DNA of 64,000 bases, from assembly GCA_015680905.1 (NCBI GenBank), contig CM027382.1, positions 10,203,501 through 10,267,500 on the forward strand. The letters run 5' to 3'. Shown here piece by piece: positions 23,511 to 34,440 of the stretch. The notes beneath the pieces were generated by a model. That model saw only the letters and a program-made list of their open reading frames with translations, had not been told where the DNA came from and did not search any database. The stretch is from Coptis chinensis (taxonomy: Eukaryota > Streptophyta > Magnoliopsida > Ranunculales > Ranunculaceae). Each line of letters opens with the position of its first letter. Within the stretch, counting starts at the first letter, position 1. The position numbers were made by a program, and so were the translations under genes.

Positions 23511-24756
23511 TTGTTGTAAAAACCCCATTTTATTTTACTAATTAATTGTGGTATTATTATTTATTGATATAATTTTTTGAAAATTTCAAAATATAAAAAA
23601 CAGAAATTTTGGTTTAGCAAAACCAGGAGAGAAACGTGGGATAGTTAATTATCAAGGATAACTCACGTATATATCTAACTTTTTTTTTCTCCCATGTTTT
23701 CAAAAGAAAAAAAACCCTAAAAACCCTACTGAAAAAGAAAGAGAAAATAAAAGAGAAGAAGAAAAGAGAAAAGGGGAGCACAAAGTATTGGGCTTATCGC
23801 ACTATTGATATTCTTAGTTGTTTACATCTTGTAGATTTAATAAGGTGAGTTATATTTCTTTTTTTTTTTTTTGTTTACATAGAAATAGGATATGTTGTTT
23901 GTTATGTGTGATCATATATATTGTATATTGGGAGTATAAAGTCATTAATGAACTGTATAGAGTTTTGTGAAGAAGATGAACAGTTAACAATAAACATTAT
24001 TCCATAAAATTTGTTTGCGCAACCTTTTAATTATGTTCAGATGGAGATCTTACCTTACTCGGATGTCTCTCAAATATAATCCTTAGTTACCTGATACATT
24101 AAACTCTGACATATATAACCTTTAGACAAATCCAACGGTGGAGTTTCTGTCGAGGCACACATAAGTGTGACTGGTCGTAGTATATACTACGCCAGAAAAC
24201 TGCACTGTGCAGTCATACGCTTAGGCATAGATGAAGGATGACCCAATATTGGATTGTCCTCAAATTTGAGATGTATATTTATAACACATAGTAGTCATAC
24301 CCATTAATATTGAAGGCCTATCTGATGGTGAGATGTCAATCGAGACATTGAAATACGATACTATTGATTTTTAGATAAAGTTGTGAATGGAAAATGGTTA
24401 ATTTTAATGAATGGATTGTTGTTTATGATCATTGTGCATGATTTGCTCCTGCTTGAAATTAGTATATTTACATCACAAGTGTAAACTTGGTTTATTTGAA
24501 TATTAACATGGAATTGATTGAGTTTGTGCAAACTATCGCTCTTGGGAGTGTGTTATAAGAAATATTGCATGGAAAGTATTGTTGACCATGGAAATTTATT
24601 TTGTTTTGTATAACATATATACTATATGGATATGAAATTATTAGAAAACCTATGACACTATTAGAATAAGATGGACATTTTATATATTCATGATGATTAC
24701 GTATTCCATCTATAGGAGATGTGACGTGAATGCGGGTAGGGTACATTTGATGTTTA

Positions 24757-25054
24757 GACGCATTCCATCCTTGTGAGATGTGACATAAATGCGGGATTAA
24801 AATTTATAACAAGGCTCCATCTTTTAGGAGAGGAACTAAATGTCTTTTGCCTCACTAAGAGATGTGACATAAACCTTGGATATGTAGATTCATATGATAT
24901 TTTATGACGCATTTCCATCATTGTGAGATGTGACGTAAATGCAGGATTAAATTTATGGCAATGTTCCATTTTTAGGGGAGGAACTAAATGTCTTTTGTCT
25001 TGCTAAGAGATGTGATGTAAACCTTGGTTATGTGGATTTGCATGATATTGGTAT
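24757..25054. repeat. Tandem repeat in the LTR, 149 bp x 2
   Basis: GACGCATTCCATCCTTGTGAG starts at 24757 and its variant GACGCATTTCCATCATTGTG at 24906. Both are followed by GAGATGTGAC(A/G)TAAATGC and AGGAACTAAATGTCTTTTG. A partial copy precedes them. Internal tandem duplications are common in long LTRs of this type. Confidence 0.8.
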
Positions 25055-26320
25055 TTCAAGTGGTTGTTCACACGTGTCCAAGTGTTCGTTGTGTTATTGC
25101 ATTTCTAGTTGTAGCCCCAACAGAAATGTGAGCACGAAATGGACTTGGGTGTGAATGAGAGTCATGCTTGGGCAGGGCATGTTCCAACACGAGTTCAAAG
25201 TGTGGAAATGGTAAATGGTCCTTTAGGAAATAGAAAAGATGTCTAAGATAATTTAATAAATCGTGGGGTAGTCTTAATTAAAAAGTGTATTAATAATTTA
25301 TATAATGCTTGAGACATTATTTTTATGTGTTATTGTTATCATTGAATTAACCTTGTTTTGTAGGAGGGTGGGCTACCTAATCCTTTATTATAGGGATGAA
25401 GCCCACTCTAAACTGTTAGGCGCTAAGGTACTGTATCACTATACCATACCAGGATATTTGTAACACACACTTTTTTTGCTTTCTAACAATTTTTAGCCGT
25501 TGGTAATTTGCCAACGCTTTCTAAATGTTAGGAATGCTGTAAAGTGTTACTTAAATTCGGATGAATTTTAAGAATTAATTTCTAACACTTGAAAACCATT
25601 TGATAAGTGTTAGAAATCCAAAAAACCAAAACAACTTCGAAATTTCAAAAAGATAGAAACAAAAAAGAAATTGCAATCGTATGTCAAAATATTAAACCTC
25701 TCTTTCTCTCCCACAGTCGCTACTACTCTCTTCCCAAATTAGGGTTTTCTTATCTTTTCTTTCATGGTACTAATCGGAATCCTCCGTTACTTTGTCTCAA
25801 AACTCATGTTTTCTTCTCAGTTACCAATTGATCCCAAAATCGTCAAAGAAGGGTAATTTTTTATTATTATTATTTTTTTGTTTAATTCTTTCAATTTTGT
25901 TGTTGTTAGTCTAAAGTTTTGATTTTTATTGTTGTTTAATAGACCCTCGAGCGGTGGTGTTCGATGGAGGGGATCCACAATATGAATCTTTGCTCCTTAT
26001 ATCCTTTACTCAAATTATGGCTTTATATGGCAGATCCCATTTATTGAGGACATACTGGATTCTGATCTAATCGGAATGTTATAATTAGTCAAGTGGCTCT
26101 GATTGAGATGTAAGTCATTTACAGCTCTTGTGATTTGATCCTGTCCTTGTACAGTCAAATCTGGAAACTAAGCAACAGATATACCCGTAGTCTTAAGTTC
26201 TTAGATGCATGGAGCTATATAGTAACTAATTCTTTTCAGTGAAAGAACTTGCAGGAGATGATCTATTACAAGAGTTTTTAAAGGAGAGATAGTTAACTGG
26301 AGATTTAGTACTAGTAAACT

Positions 26321-27734
26321 ACTAGTCAACTTGATGAACTTGCTACTAAAACTGTTGCTGCTATGACTGCAAATCACCTTGATTATGCTTCGGTAATTGT
26401 ATTTTTTAGATATTTTTTGGGTAATTAATTAACATTTATTTATTTATTTATTAATTTTTGTTTTTTTGGTGATTTAGCTTGTGGCGAGGATTGTGGTTTC
26501 TAATTTGCACGGATTGTGGTTTCTAATTTGCATAAGAATACGAAGAAATCGTTCTCAGAGACGTAAGCCCTTTTTGCCAATTTGTTAATTTTATTGTTGT
26601 GATTTGAATATTGGTTGATTTGGGTGGTTACTGCAGGATTAAAGATATGTATTATCATTTCAATAAGAGATTTGGGCATAAAGCTCTGCTTGTGGCTGAT
26701 GATGTTTATGAGATTATTATGAAGGTAATGATCTTTCAGTTTCACTCCCTAATTTTATTAGTGATCGAATGAATATCATGTTTGATTTATAAATAAATTA
26801 GTATGACACAGTAGATCTGTTTCCGCTTCATGGTTTGTTAATTGCTGAGACTTTTGCCCTTCTGGATTGTTATTAATTGGAAGTTCAAACAATCTGATCT
26901 ATATTTGTTGAGAAAGTACTAAGCCAATTCATTTTAGTATGTGTTCTTTATTGGCAATTACTGGTTGATCATTATTGATTAAGTCGTGCTACTAAGAGTT
27001 ACAGAGTTTAGGATGTTGAGTTGGTTGTGTGGAGATAGGTTTGAGATAAAATGTAAAACATAGACATGATCTCTTGTTACAATTTAATTAATCTTTTTGT
27101 AATGATTCAATTTTTTTTATCTTTTTTCCAGAATGCTGAATTACTGGACAGTGAAATCATTTATGACAGAGACTTTGATTATGATTACTTTGGTTTCAAG
27201 ACCCTTGAGAGATCCTATCTATTGAAGATGGAGGGGAAGGTTGTGGAAAGACCACAACACATGTTGATGAGGGTTTCAGTTGGTATCTACAAGGATGACA
27301 TCGAATCTGTTTTGAAAACATACCATTTGATATCCCAGCATTGGTTCACCCATGCTTCTCCCACACTTTTTAATGCGGGGACGCCGAGGCCCCAAGTATG
27401 TCTTCTTGTGTATACATTTTAAAAAAAAAAAGAATCTCTTCAATTTGAGGTCTCTCTTTTAATGTGTGTTCTAACTGGGTGAATTGTTTGTATTGGGTAG
27501 CTGAGCAGTTGCTTCTTAGTTTGCATGAAAGATGATAGCATTGAAGGGATATATGATACTTTGAAGGAGTGTGTAGTCATCAGCAACTCTACTGGAGGGA
27601 TTGGTGTTTTTGTTCATAACATTCGTGCTACAAGTAGTTATATTCGTGGCACAAATGGAACATCCAATGGCATTGTTCCAATGTTAAGGGTGTTCAATGA
27701 CACTACCCGCTATGTTGATCAAGGAGGTGGCAAG
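26321..27734 (+). pseudogene. RNR1: Captured ribonucleotide reductase large subunit (class Ia R1) exons
   Basis: Five exon-like blocks with intact GT/AG-like borders lie in order: TSQLDELATKTVAAMTANH (26321-26392), LVARIVVSNLH (26479), IKDMYYHFNKRFGHKALL (26639-26724), [20 protein letters not shown] through [16 protein letters not shown] (27132-27396), and [18 protein letters not shown] through [16 protein letters not shown] (27501-27734). They match the ATP-cone end and the first part of the catalytic barrel of eukaryotic R1, which makes deoxyribonucleotides. The Cys in SSCFL is the conserved active-site redox Cys. A 23-bp duplication in block 2 shifts the frame. The rest of the barrel and the C-terminal Cys pair are missing, so the product cannot be a reductase. 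Confidence 0.9.
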
Positions 27735-27747
27735 AGCCTGCAGGAAT

Positions 27748-27890
27748 GCTACTAATAATAAGTTATCTTCAGTAGCCCCCTCATGTTCTTCAGCAGCCCT
27801 CTCATGTTCGGCAGCACTAGAAATTTCAGCAGCCCCCTCGTGTTCGGCATCAGCTCCCTCTTGATCAGTAGCACCCTCATGCTCATGGGA
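27748..27890 (-). other. Acidic repeat reading frame antisense inside the Pack-CACTA
   Basis: Directly after the R1 homology ends, the minus strand reads HEHEGATDQEGADAEHEGA, then AEISSAAEHERAAEEHEGA, an imperfect repeat of EHEGA(A/T)(D/E). It is bounded upstream by a stop. The repeat exists at DNA level as GCAGCCCCCTCATGTTCGGC variants. It may be a fragment of a low-complexity acidic protein gene or a replication-slippage product. The family is not recognised. Confidence 0.4.
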
Positions 27891-28060
27891 TTATACTGCC
27901 ACAAAGGTTTTAACCTTGGAGTAGTTCCAGGTTTCTTTCTCAAAACTATATACCTATTTGTTAGTGCTCTTGTTGTGTGCTTGTTGCAACACATGTACAA
28001 CATGATTATAAAAATTAAGTTTCACTGGTTTTTCCATTGTTTGTGTTGATTTTGAACTTT

Positions 28061-28196
28061 TTGTTGGCGCTAACAGTATTCCTTATTGGCAAATCTTTTA
28101 ACTAGCATCAAGATTAACAATTTGGAAATTATTGATGCAAGGGGATACAACCGTTCTCTCATTTCTTCATGCGTTATTGAAGCTTACTTTATTCAG
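28061..28196 (+). pseudogene. Exon-like fragment of unknown gene inside the Pack-CACTA
   Basis: The plus strand reads YSLLANLLTSIKINNLEII, then DARGYNRSLISSCVIEAYFI, followed by a CAG/GTAAAC donor-like junction at 28197. The reading looks like an authentic exon but I cannot assign it. It may belong to a third captured gene, or to a remote part of the Rab donor gene's neighbourhood. Confidence 0.35.
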
Positions 28197-28362
28197 GTAA
28201 ACTAGACTTCCTTATTTCAGTAAAATTGAGCCATTTGTTAGCATATGGTATAATAACAACCTTGAACAGATAAACTGATTGCAGTTTAGAATATTAATAG
28301 TCTAAAGAAGTCATCCATAAAATTTAACTACTCTTCTGACATCTATTCTTATACGTGTTTAG

Positions 28363-28425
28363 GCTTTTGCTGATGAAATTGGAATTCCATTCATGGAAAC
28401 CAATGCCAAAAGTTCTACAAATGTA
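28363..28425 (+). pseudogene. Captured Rab GTPase exon fragment (Rab1/RABD-like)
   Basis: After a GTGTTTAG acceptor, the plus strand encodes AFADEIGIPFMETNAKSSTNV. This matches the G5 region of plant Rab1/RABD small GTPases, where the consensus is AFADEIGIPF(M/L)ET SAK: the SAK guanine-specificity motif, here changed to NAK. Intact RABD proteins act in ER-to-Golgi vesicle traffic. The fragment runs into a (GTA)n microsatellite at 28422, and the following Rab sequence is missing. It lies on the same strand as the RNR1 exons in the CACTA element but comes from an unrelated gene. Confidence 0.85.
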
Positions 28426-28476
28426 GTAGTAGTAGTAGTAGTAATAGTATTAGTAGTAGTAGTAATAATAGTAATA
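28422..28476. repeat. (GTA)n microsatellite at the Rab fragment edge
   Basis: About 15 imperfect GTA/GTAATA triplets begin at the last Rab codon and replace the expected continuation. This suggests expansion, or junction with microsatellite DNA, during capture. Confidence 0.85.
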
Positions 28477-28599
28477 ATTATCTTTCTTTCTTTGGCGTTA
28501 CTGGTTTCTTGAATAGATTTGTATTAATTTCGTTGACTTTGGCAGAGTTGTTTGGCATTAAGATATGAGGCATTGATTCTTAGAGAGAAAATCCGTGGA

Positions 28600-28812
28600 T
28601 GAGAATTGACTTCAAGTTTCATATCAAGAGTGGTTCAATTTTGCTAAAGAGAAATGGATTTCACTACATTGTCGTCAAGGTAATTAATGAAATGTTATTG
28701 TTTGCTTATTGGTGTTGTTGTTAAGCTAAAACTTTACTTGTTTGTTTGTAGGGGTGTGAAAGTGCATTTTCATGCATTCAGGCAAACAATGTCGTTTATT
28801 GCTGAGAGATAA
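28600..28812 (+). other. Further exon-like fragment in the Pack-CACTA, unknown
   Basis: A stretch reading WMRIDFKFHIKSGSILLKR, NGFHYIVVK ends at a GTAATT donor-like site (28680). After a T-rich interval, GGGTGTGAAAGTGC follows a TTTGTAG acceptor. The exon/intron layout resembles the other captured pieces. I do not recognise the family, and the second block stops quickly. Confidence 0.3.
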
Positions 28813-30474
28813 GTTCGTGCTTGATAATGTGAATATTTCATGATCGAATCTCCATTTGGGTTTTGATGCAGAGGTGAGAATCCCTAGTCCTTCTTTACTG
28901 TTAAGCTCAATCCACTATACCTTAGATTATCAGTATTTAGCGTTTGAATTGGTCTTGATCCCCTTATTGTCTGCTTCATGATCTTTTCTTGGTGGACTAT
29001 TTTATCTTAATGCTAGGATCTCTTTTGGAGCATTTGTGGAAGTAAATGGGCGTAGGGTTTTCCACAACGCAAGCTGTTATCTCTTGTTTAGGATCATATA
29101 GTATGAAAACTTTTTTTATGGTGATAGTTCAACAATAAGTTTGTGAGGTTTAGAAAATCGCTCAAAGTTGTGAATGTATATGGTTGGATTAGTTTTGTAC
29201 TTTATCGCTTTTTTTTTCCCATATATATTATGGTTTATTTGTAAAATAGTATGAAAATGTATTGTGTACAGGATAAATTTAGCTTAAATAAGAATTTATG
29301 ATTTATGTATATGGTGCAAGAGGGGGCATCTTTTTGTAGGTTTAGCTAGTCACTACAAAATATGAGAAATTATTATTTTTTTATCAGCAACCCATCAGCA
29401 ACAGTTCATAACCGTTACAAATGATTTTTAAATTAATTTTTTTAAAATTAACTAACAACTTTGCAACGGTTAAAAACCATTACAAATTACCAACGCTTAA
29501 AAAGCATTTGTGAAATAAAAAAAACCGTTGCAAATATTTTAAATTTGTGTACAAAATAGTTATAAAAAGTGTTGCAAATCATTATTGCAACGCTTAAAAA
29601 GCGTTAGAAATTTATATTTGCAACGCTTTATTAAACCGTTGCAAAATTTCCAACACTTTACCTATTTATTTATTTAACGCGTTTAAAAGCGTTGCGAAAA
29701 TTATTCGCAACGCTTTTTTGCCGTTGCAAATAGCCTGTTATGGTGTAGTGTATACTTCTTAAAGTTATTATTTAGATAGTTGGTTACAATATTATATTAA
29801 ATTTTATGTATTATATTGGTATGTGCTACATGGATTTCACGTTAAGAGAATCTAAGTTTCTCTTGTCAGTTGGTGACAAAGGATCGATGTCTCTAACGTA
29901 GCCGAATGATGTAGACGTGGTATACGTAACTTCATGGTGATAATGTGTATTGTTATAAACTATCATGAGTATTGCATTTAGGACACTCACACTAGCATTT
30001 TTAATACTGACCCCAGTTTGCTTTGCATTCGGAGGTATGTTCCTTATGGAACCTAGACCTTTCGTAGGAACCGCAGCAGTAGTAACTGTTTGAGTTGGAA
30101 AACCATGTAGCTACAGTTGGAGTAGCTGGCTTTGCTTAGGAGCTGTTTTTTTTATAGATATTCTACCTTTTTTTATTGTATGTTGGATTTTGAGTTAATA
30201 AGTTGAGACGTTTCCGTTTATCTTTATTTCGGTTTGATGTTTCTCAACATATCAAGATGATTGAAATGTGGAGGTTATTCATTTTGGATTTATGCAAGCT
30301 AAGTATTCTTATTTCTATATTTGTTTTTTTGTTGTAATTAAATGCATGTTTATCAGAAAGGTACGATCTCGGTTCACGCCTCGGGATTTGTAAGATTTGG
30401 ATGATGTGGAAATAGAGTAAATATCTATTTATTGTCGATTCAGATTCTACGAAAAATCGGGGTGTGACAGTTGT

Positions 30475-30507
30475 CCCAAGTATAACCTAGCAGGCTGATT
30501 GTACAAG
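30475..30507 (-). pseudogene. Displaced piece of the RT pseudogene beyond the solo LTR
   Basis: On the minus strand this piece reads QPARLYLG up to the TSD. Removing the LTR and one TSD copy would place it directly before QHYIWSTAGV and the SDPLG block of the 21773-23510 pseudogene, in the same frame. This shows the RT sequence was continuous before LTR insertion. The next 5' part is cut off by the element end at 30508. Confidence 0.65.
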
Positions 30508-30660
30508 CAGTGGCGGAACTAGGAATTTGAGCGAATGTGAGCCACCCAGACAACCAAGTATACAAAAAAAAATAATGACCCGGTCTGGGTGATAAATATA
30601 TATGATTAAATGATAACTGATAACTACATTTTTTAGTTATACGACATTTCCAGGTAAACT
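30508..30660 (+). mobile_element. hAT-like element end (CAGTGGCGGAACTAGG)
   Basis: CAGTGGCGGAACTAGG begins at 30508 and resembles the CAGGGGCGGACC(T/C)AGG termini at 1513 and 5763. It truncates the RT pseudogene. The partner terminus was not found, so the right border is unknown. Confidence 0.4.
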
Positions 30661-30959
30661 TAGCTATAGTTGGGCGCCTGGGCTTGTTGTTTATCTCTGG
30701 ATTCTGGAATAGGGACGTTGCTGAGTAACTTCCATAATCCCTCCCATAAGAGGGAAATAGGAACAAAATTTTCACGGAATTTGCATCCATTAGTGGTGGA
30801 AACACCCATCAACGATTTAAATTGAATTTTGTTATAATTCTTAATCTTCAAATTCCAACTAGATCAACTTAATATTTTGCAATATATCATGACATTGTAG
30901 ATTGTATAAATACAACCTTTTCTACTGAGCAATTTCACACCTCTAACTCTCCAAGCCCA

Positions 30960-31172
30960 TAGTTAAACGAGCGAGCTCGAATCGAACTTAAACGAGTCGA
31001 GCCCGCTCGGTTATTTTACACTACAAATATGTTATTTGAGCTAAACGAGCCGAGTTTCATCAAACTCATTTGTTACACGTGCTGTAATTTGAACTTGAGC
31101 TCGGCTCATATAGTTAAATGAGTGAGCTCCGAGCCAAACCCGAGCCGCTCGGCTCGAATTCCACCCTTAGCT
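30960..31172. repeat. Interspersed repeat rich in GAGCTCG/CGAGCCG
   Basis: About 210 bp from ATAGTTAAACGAGCGAGC to GGCTCGAATTCCACCCTTA is packed with the words GAGCTCG, CGAGTCGAG and AACGAG in both orientations. This composition is typical of a common plant repeat class. A diverged relative appears inside the second CACTA element at about 53990-54290. Borders are approximate. Confidence 0.5.
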
Positions 31173-31481
31173 AACAACATGAACTGAAAGTCCTTAAGAT
31201 ACTGGACCATGTCCCCAACAATTCCTTTCATAACAATCTTAGTCACCCTTTTTTTTTTCCATCTGAATCTAAACAACTAATACCATAGCATATATGAAGT
31301 TAGACTGCCATGAACCATATACAATTCAGCAAATCCAAGTCCACATTTTACGGCCCCTCCCCGATCAGATATTGGAAGTAGCCCATTGGACAGGTTAGGC
31401 CCACATAAGTTGCATTCAAAGAAGCTAAGAGCCGGAAGTAAGAGGGCACCAATTAATATATATATATACATATATATATAT

Positions 31482-32876
31482 CGGGTCGGCTACGTTGACA
31501 TACTATTCTAACATACTATCTTGACATATCCAAATTTTACTCTCGGATCAAACAAAATCTAATGGCGGATCTATTTCTAGAAAACCAAGTAAATAAAAGA
31601 AAATGGGCCACAAATAATGGGGGGGCAAAATGTCATTTCTTTTTTTAAAAAAAAAGAAAAACCATTTCTTCTTCTTCATTCACGTTGCTTTTTCATGGCA
31701 CCTATACTATACCCGATCAAAAAGGGAAAAATCCTAAAATTCTCCTTTTTAAGGAGGCTCCAACTCTAAATCATCCAATCCTGAACTCAGCTAAGAGTTG
31801 TTGTGTATTTGTACGGTTGTGCACTTGTGCCTAGCAAGACGGTTTTAGTACCACAAAATGGCCCATTTATGTAGTATTTGTCTTTTCTCTTGAGATTACA
31901 GCTTGTGAGTGTAGCTTCCTCAATTTCAACAAATTCTCAAATATAGATTAAGTGGGGGTTATTAAACCTTCCAAACAAGATAATTTATCCACTCTCTCGC
32001 TCAATCAGTCCATTATTCAAAGATTTAAAATCCATGTTGAACACTTGAACATGTATATAGTTCTGTGGGTTAAAGAAGTTAATTAGACTTTACAAAATTA
32101 TCAGACAATTGGTGATCATAATACAACAAAGGTGTCTGCTAATAATAAGACAAAACCTTATCTATTAAACCTGTGGGGATAGGTTCATTGGCAAGACCCC
32201 ATCTGTATTATTTCAGAATTACAGTACTCAACTTGAGCATTTTGTCCTCACGGCAAAACAGGTCACTCAATATATAGCATTTCCCCACCGTCTCCATTTA
32301 ACCACCATAGCTTAGCAGATCGTCGTCTCCCAAAATATCAAACTGCTAGTGCTACACAATAACAAGCTTGGACTTTCCTAGAATAAAAGAGCTCAGGAAC
32401 AATATTTCAACCTACGAGGATGAAGTACCCTACCATGATGAAGTGTATCAACCATATGGGATCCTTGACACGCAAGATGGGAGGTTTTATTTCTTGCACT
32501 GAATGCAAGAGAAAAGGTGAATTCTAACCGCCATCTGCACATGAGTAATTCTTATGAACAAGACAAGTGAGCCACGTTCATATGGTTCCTTGGCTTCTTT
32601 CTAGAAACAAAGGTGTCTGCTAATAAGACAAAGCCTTATCTATTAAACCTGTGGGTTTTTGCGAAAAAGCAACGTGAGTGAATGAAGAAGAAGAAAGGGT
32701 TTTTCTTTTTTTTCTAAAAGAAAATGATATTTTTGCCCCCGTTATTTGTGGCCAATTTTCTTTTATTTGCTTAGTTTTCTAGAAGTATATCTGGCCATTA
32801 GATTTTGTTTGATCTGAGGATCGGCTGGGTATGTCAAGATAGTAAGTTAGAATAGTATGTCGACGTAGCCCGGGAG

Positions 32877-32880
<4 letters not shown>
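31482..32880. mobile_element. Long-TIR element between TA microsatellites (MULE-like)
   Basis: The left end reads CGGGTCGGCTACGTTGACAT. The right end, inverted, reads CCCGGGCTACGTCGACATAC. Complementarity continues inward for about 220 bp on each side, through ATGGCC/GGCCAC-containing segments to the block ending ...CACGTTGCTTTTTC. Both sides abut (TA)n tracts. TIRs of this length suggest a Mutator-like element. A TSD cannot be read because the flanks are TA repeats. The interior (31700-32640) holds a direct repeat of AAAGGTGTCTGCTAATAA at 32128 and 32606, but no recognised gene. Confidence 0.7.

Positions 32881-32958
<78 letters not shown>
32879..32958. repeat. (TA)n microsatellite, about 39 units
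   Basis: Uninterrupted TA dinucleotides directly follow the right end of the long-TIR element. A shorter interrupted (TA)n precedes its left end at about 31456-31481. Confidence 0.95.
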
Positions 32959-32961
<3 letters not shown>

Positions 32962-33539
32962 GTTAAGTCTTTTTTAAATTAGATTAGTAACTCTTTGATG
33001 CTTGGCGGATTCGAGCTCCAGGACCTCTATGTATCATCACCCAAAAATTTTACCAACTTTACTAATCACCAATTAAAATTGGAATGATAGTGAAACAAAC
33101 TATTGGACGTATTATAACACCCCGACTTTTTCTTTTGTTTTCCTAGTATAAAAAAAAAAATAATAATAATTAAAATAGATAATGGATAGATGATAACTAC
33201 CAGTTAAGGATAAAAGTCCCGTAAGTAATAGATAAGGGTTGTCCTTATTTTTCGGGAAGTTTTCTCACGTAGAGTTTTTGGGGAAAAACACAGCGAGAGT
33301 TTTAGACAGAAAAACGGGATTTTTCTGAAAGAAGAAAAAATGAAGTTTTTCTTTGTAGTCGGGCTGATAATCGGAGAGCTACCGGAGGTGAGTAGATATT
33401 TTATGGATTTATTTTATTAAATCCTCGTTACTGTCGATTTCTTTTCGGTTGAAATATGTAGTGTTGTTAAAACTTAAAACTATAAAATTTGATATAGAAT
33501 TGTCGAACTGTAATACTGTGATACTGTGCGTTAAACTGT

Positions 33540-33990
33540 CGAAGCTTGAAACAAGCTGTTAATGGCGGTGCGAGCCCCACAATAAGATTTCGGCTTGTGT
33601 TTCGTTTAGACTCTTTTTGTTTGTGGTTTTGAACTCTGAACTTAAACTGTCGAAGTCTTGACGCCGGTTGTTACTGGCATCAACCTCAGAACTCAAGACA
33701 CCTTATTCTTTGTGGTGTTTGACTGATAGTTTTGTTAGAAATTTTGGTTGTGATGTATACTGTTAGTTAGTGTTGATGTCGGTTTGGTTGTTTGAGTGTT
33801 GTGGAAGCTTGAAACCGCGTTAATGGAGGCGCTAGCCCATAGAAATAGGTACTGTTAACAATTTTGAATCTTTAAATGTTATGATGTGGTGGTTATAGGT
33901 TAGGTTATGTTTGGTGGCTAGTGTAGTGTGTGTGAGGGATGCTAATGGTGGTGGTGGAAGCTTGAAACAGGTTGTTAATGGCGGATTGAA
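33540..33990 (+). repeat. Dispersed motif GAAGCTTGAAAC...GTTAATGGCGG, four copies
   Basis: A motif of about 35 bp (GAAGCTTGAAAC, then GTTGTTAATGGCGG) recurs near 33540, 33650 (diverged, with GACGCCGGTTGTTACTGGC), 33808 and 33957, spaced about 110-150 bp. It lies inside the truncated LTR and probably reflects old tandem amplification. Confidence 0.65.
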
Positions 33991-34440
33991 CCAGATCTAG
34001 TTTTGATGATGGGTTATCGATTAAATGAATTGAGCTTTTGCTTTTATTAATGTTATATGGTTTTTAACAAGGGTTCAAACCGCTGGGATGAGGGTGGAAG
34101 AAGATCGGAATTGGTGGCGAGCTGGTGGTGGTGGTAACTGGTGGAGAAGATGAACAGTGAATTTCGGTTGGGCCTTGGGCCGAAATCTGTTTTAGTTTGG
34201 GCGGTTTCAGTTTTGGGCTTTAGGCCAAGTTTTAGTTTTAAGTTGGGCGGTTTTAAGTTATTTTGTGGGATGGTTTTATAAATCCAAGTGGGTCGGTTAT
34301 AATTTATGAACAATAAGTTTAGATTGGGCTTGGGCCGAATCGGTGAGTGGGCTTGAGTGTTTTTTTGGATATTTTCATTTTGGCCTTAAGTTTAAACTTT
34401 GGGCCTTAGGTTTTGGGCTTTTGGGTTAGAGGAGTTTGGG

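Larger units (their letters stand above)
25437..29750 (+). mobile_element. Pack-CACTA element carrying RNR large-subunit and Rab GTPase fragments
   Basis: The left end is CACTATACCATACCAGG. The right end, inverted, is CACTACACCATAACAGG. TAT flanks both sides (25434-25436 and 29751-29753). The CACTA termini and 3-bp TSD define the CACTA (En/Spm, CMC) superfamily. Both subterminal zones (about 25460-25620 and 29400-29740) hold repeated AACGCTTT, CCGTTGCAAA and GTGTTAGAAA motifs in both orientations, the usual binding sites for this transposase. No transposase gene is present. The interior is instead made of host-gene pieces with intron borders, so it is a non-autonomous gene-capturing element nested in a solo LTR. 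Confidence 0.88.
23515..30469 (+). mobile_element. Ty3/gypsy-type solo LTR (Tekay/Del-like ends), split by a CACTA element
   Basis: The unit starts TGTAAAAACCCC and ends CGGGGTGTGACA, and is flanked by GTTGT on both sides (23510-23514 and 30470-30474). TGT...ACA ends with CACCCC/GGGGTGTGACA borders and a 5-bp TSD are typical of chromovirus-type Ty3/gypsy LTRs. After removing the 4.3-kb CACTA insert the LTR is about 2.6 kb. There is no internal region, primer-binding site or second LTR, so it is a solo LTR left by LTR-LTR recombination. It interrupts the RT pseudogene just upstream of its GDPL block. Confidence 0.8.

Noticed and set aside
29351..29750. CACTACAAAA at 29351 as the start of a separate 400-bp CACTA element ending at 29750
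   Set aside because: Flanking triplets differ (AGT versus TAT), while the more distant CACTATACC end at 25437 gives a matching TAT/TAT duplication and has subterminal motifs. 29351 is treated as part of the subterminal zone.
23515..30469. Reading TGT...ACA as two LTRs of one full retrotransposon with the CACTA region as internal domain
   Set aside because: No gag/pol, primer-binding site or repeated LTR sequence; left and right parts join at the CACTA TSD into one LTR.
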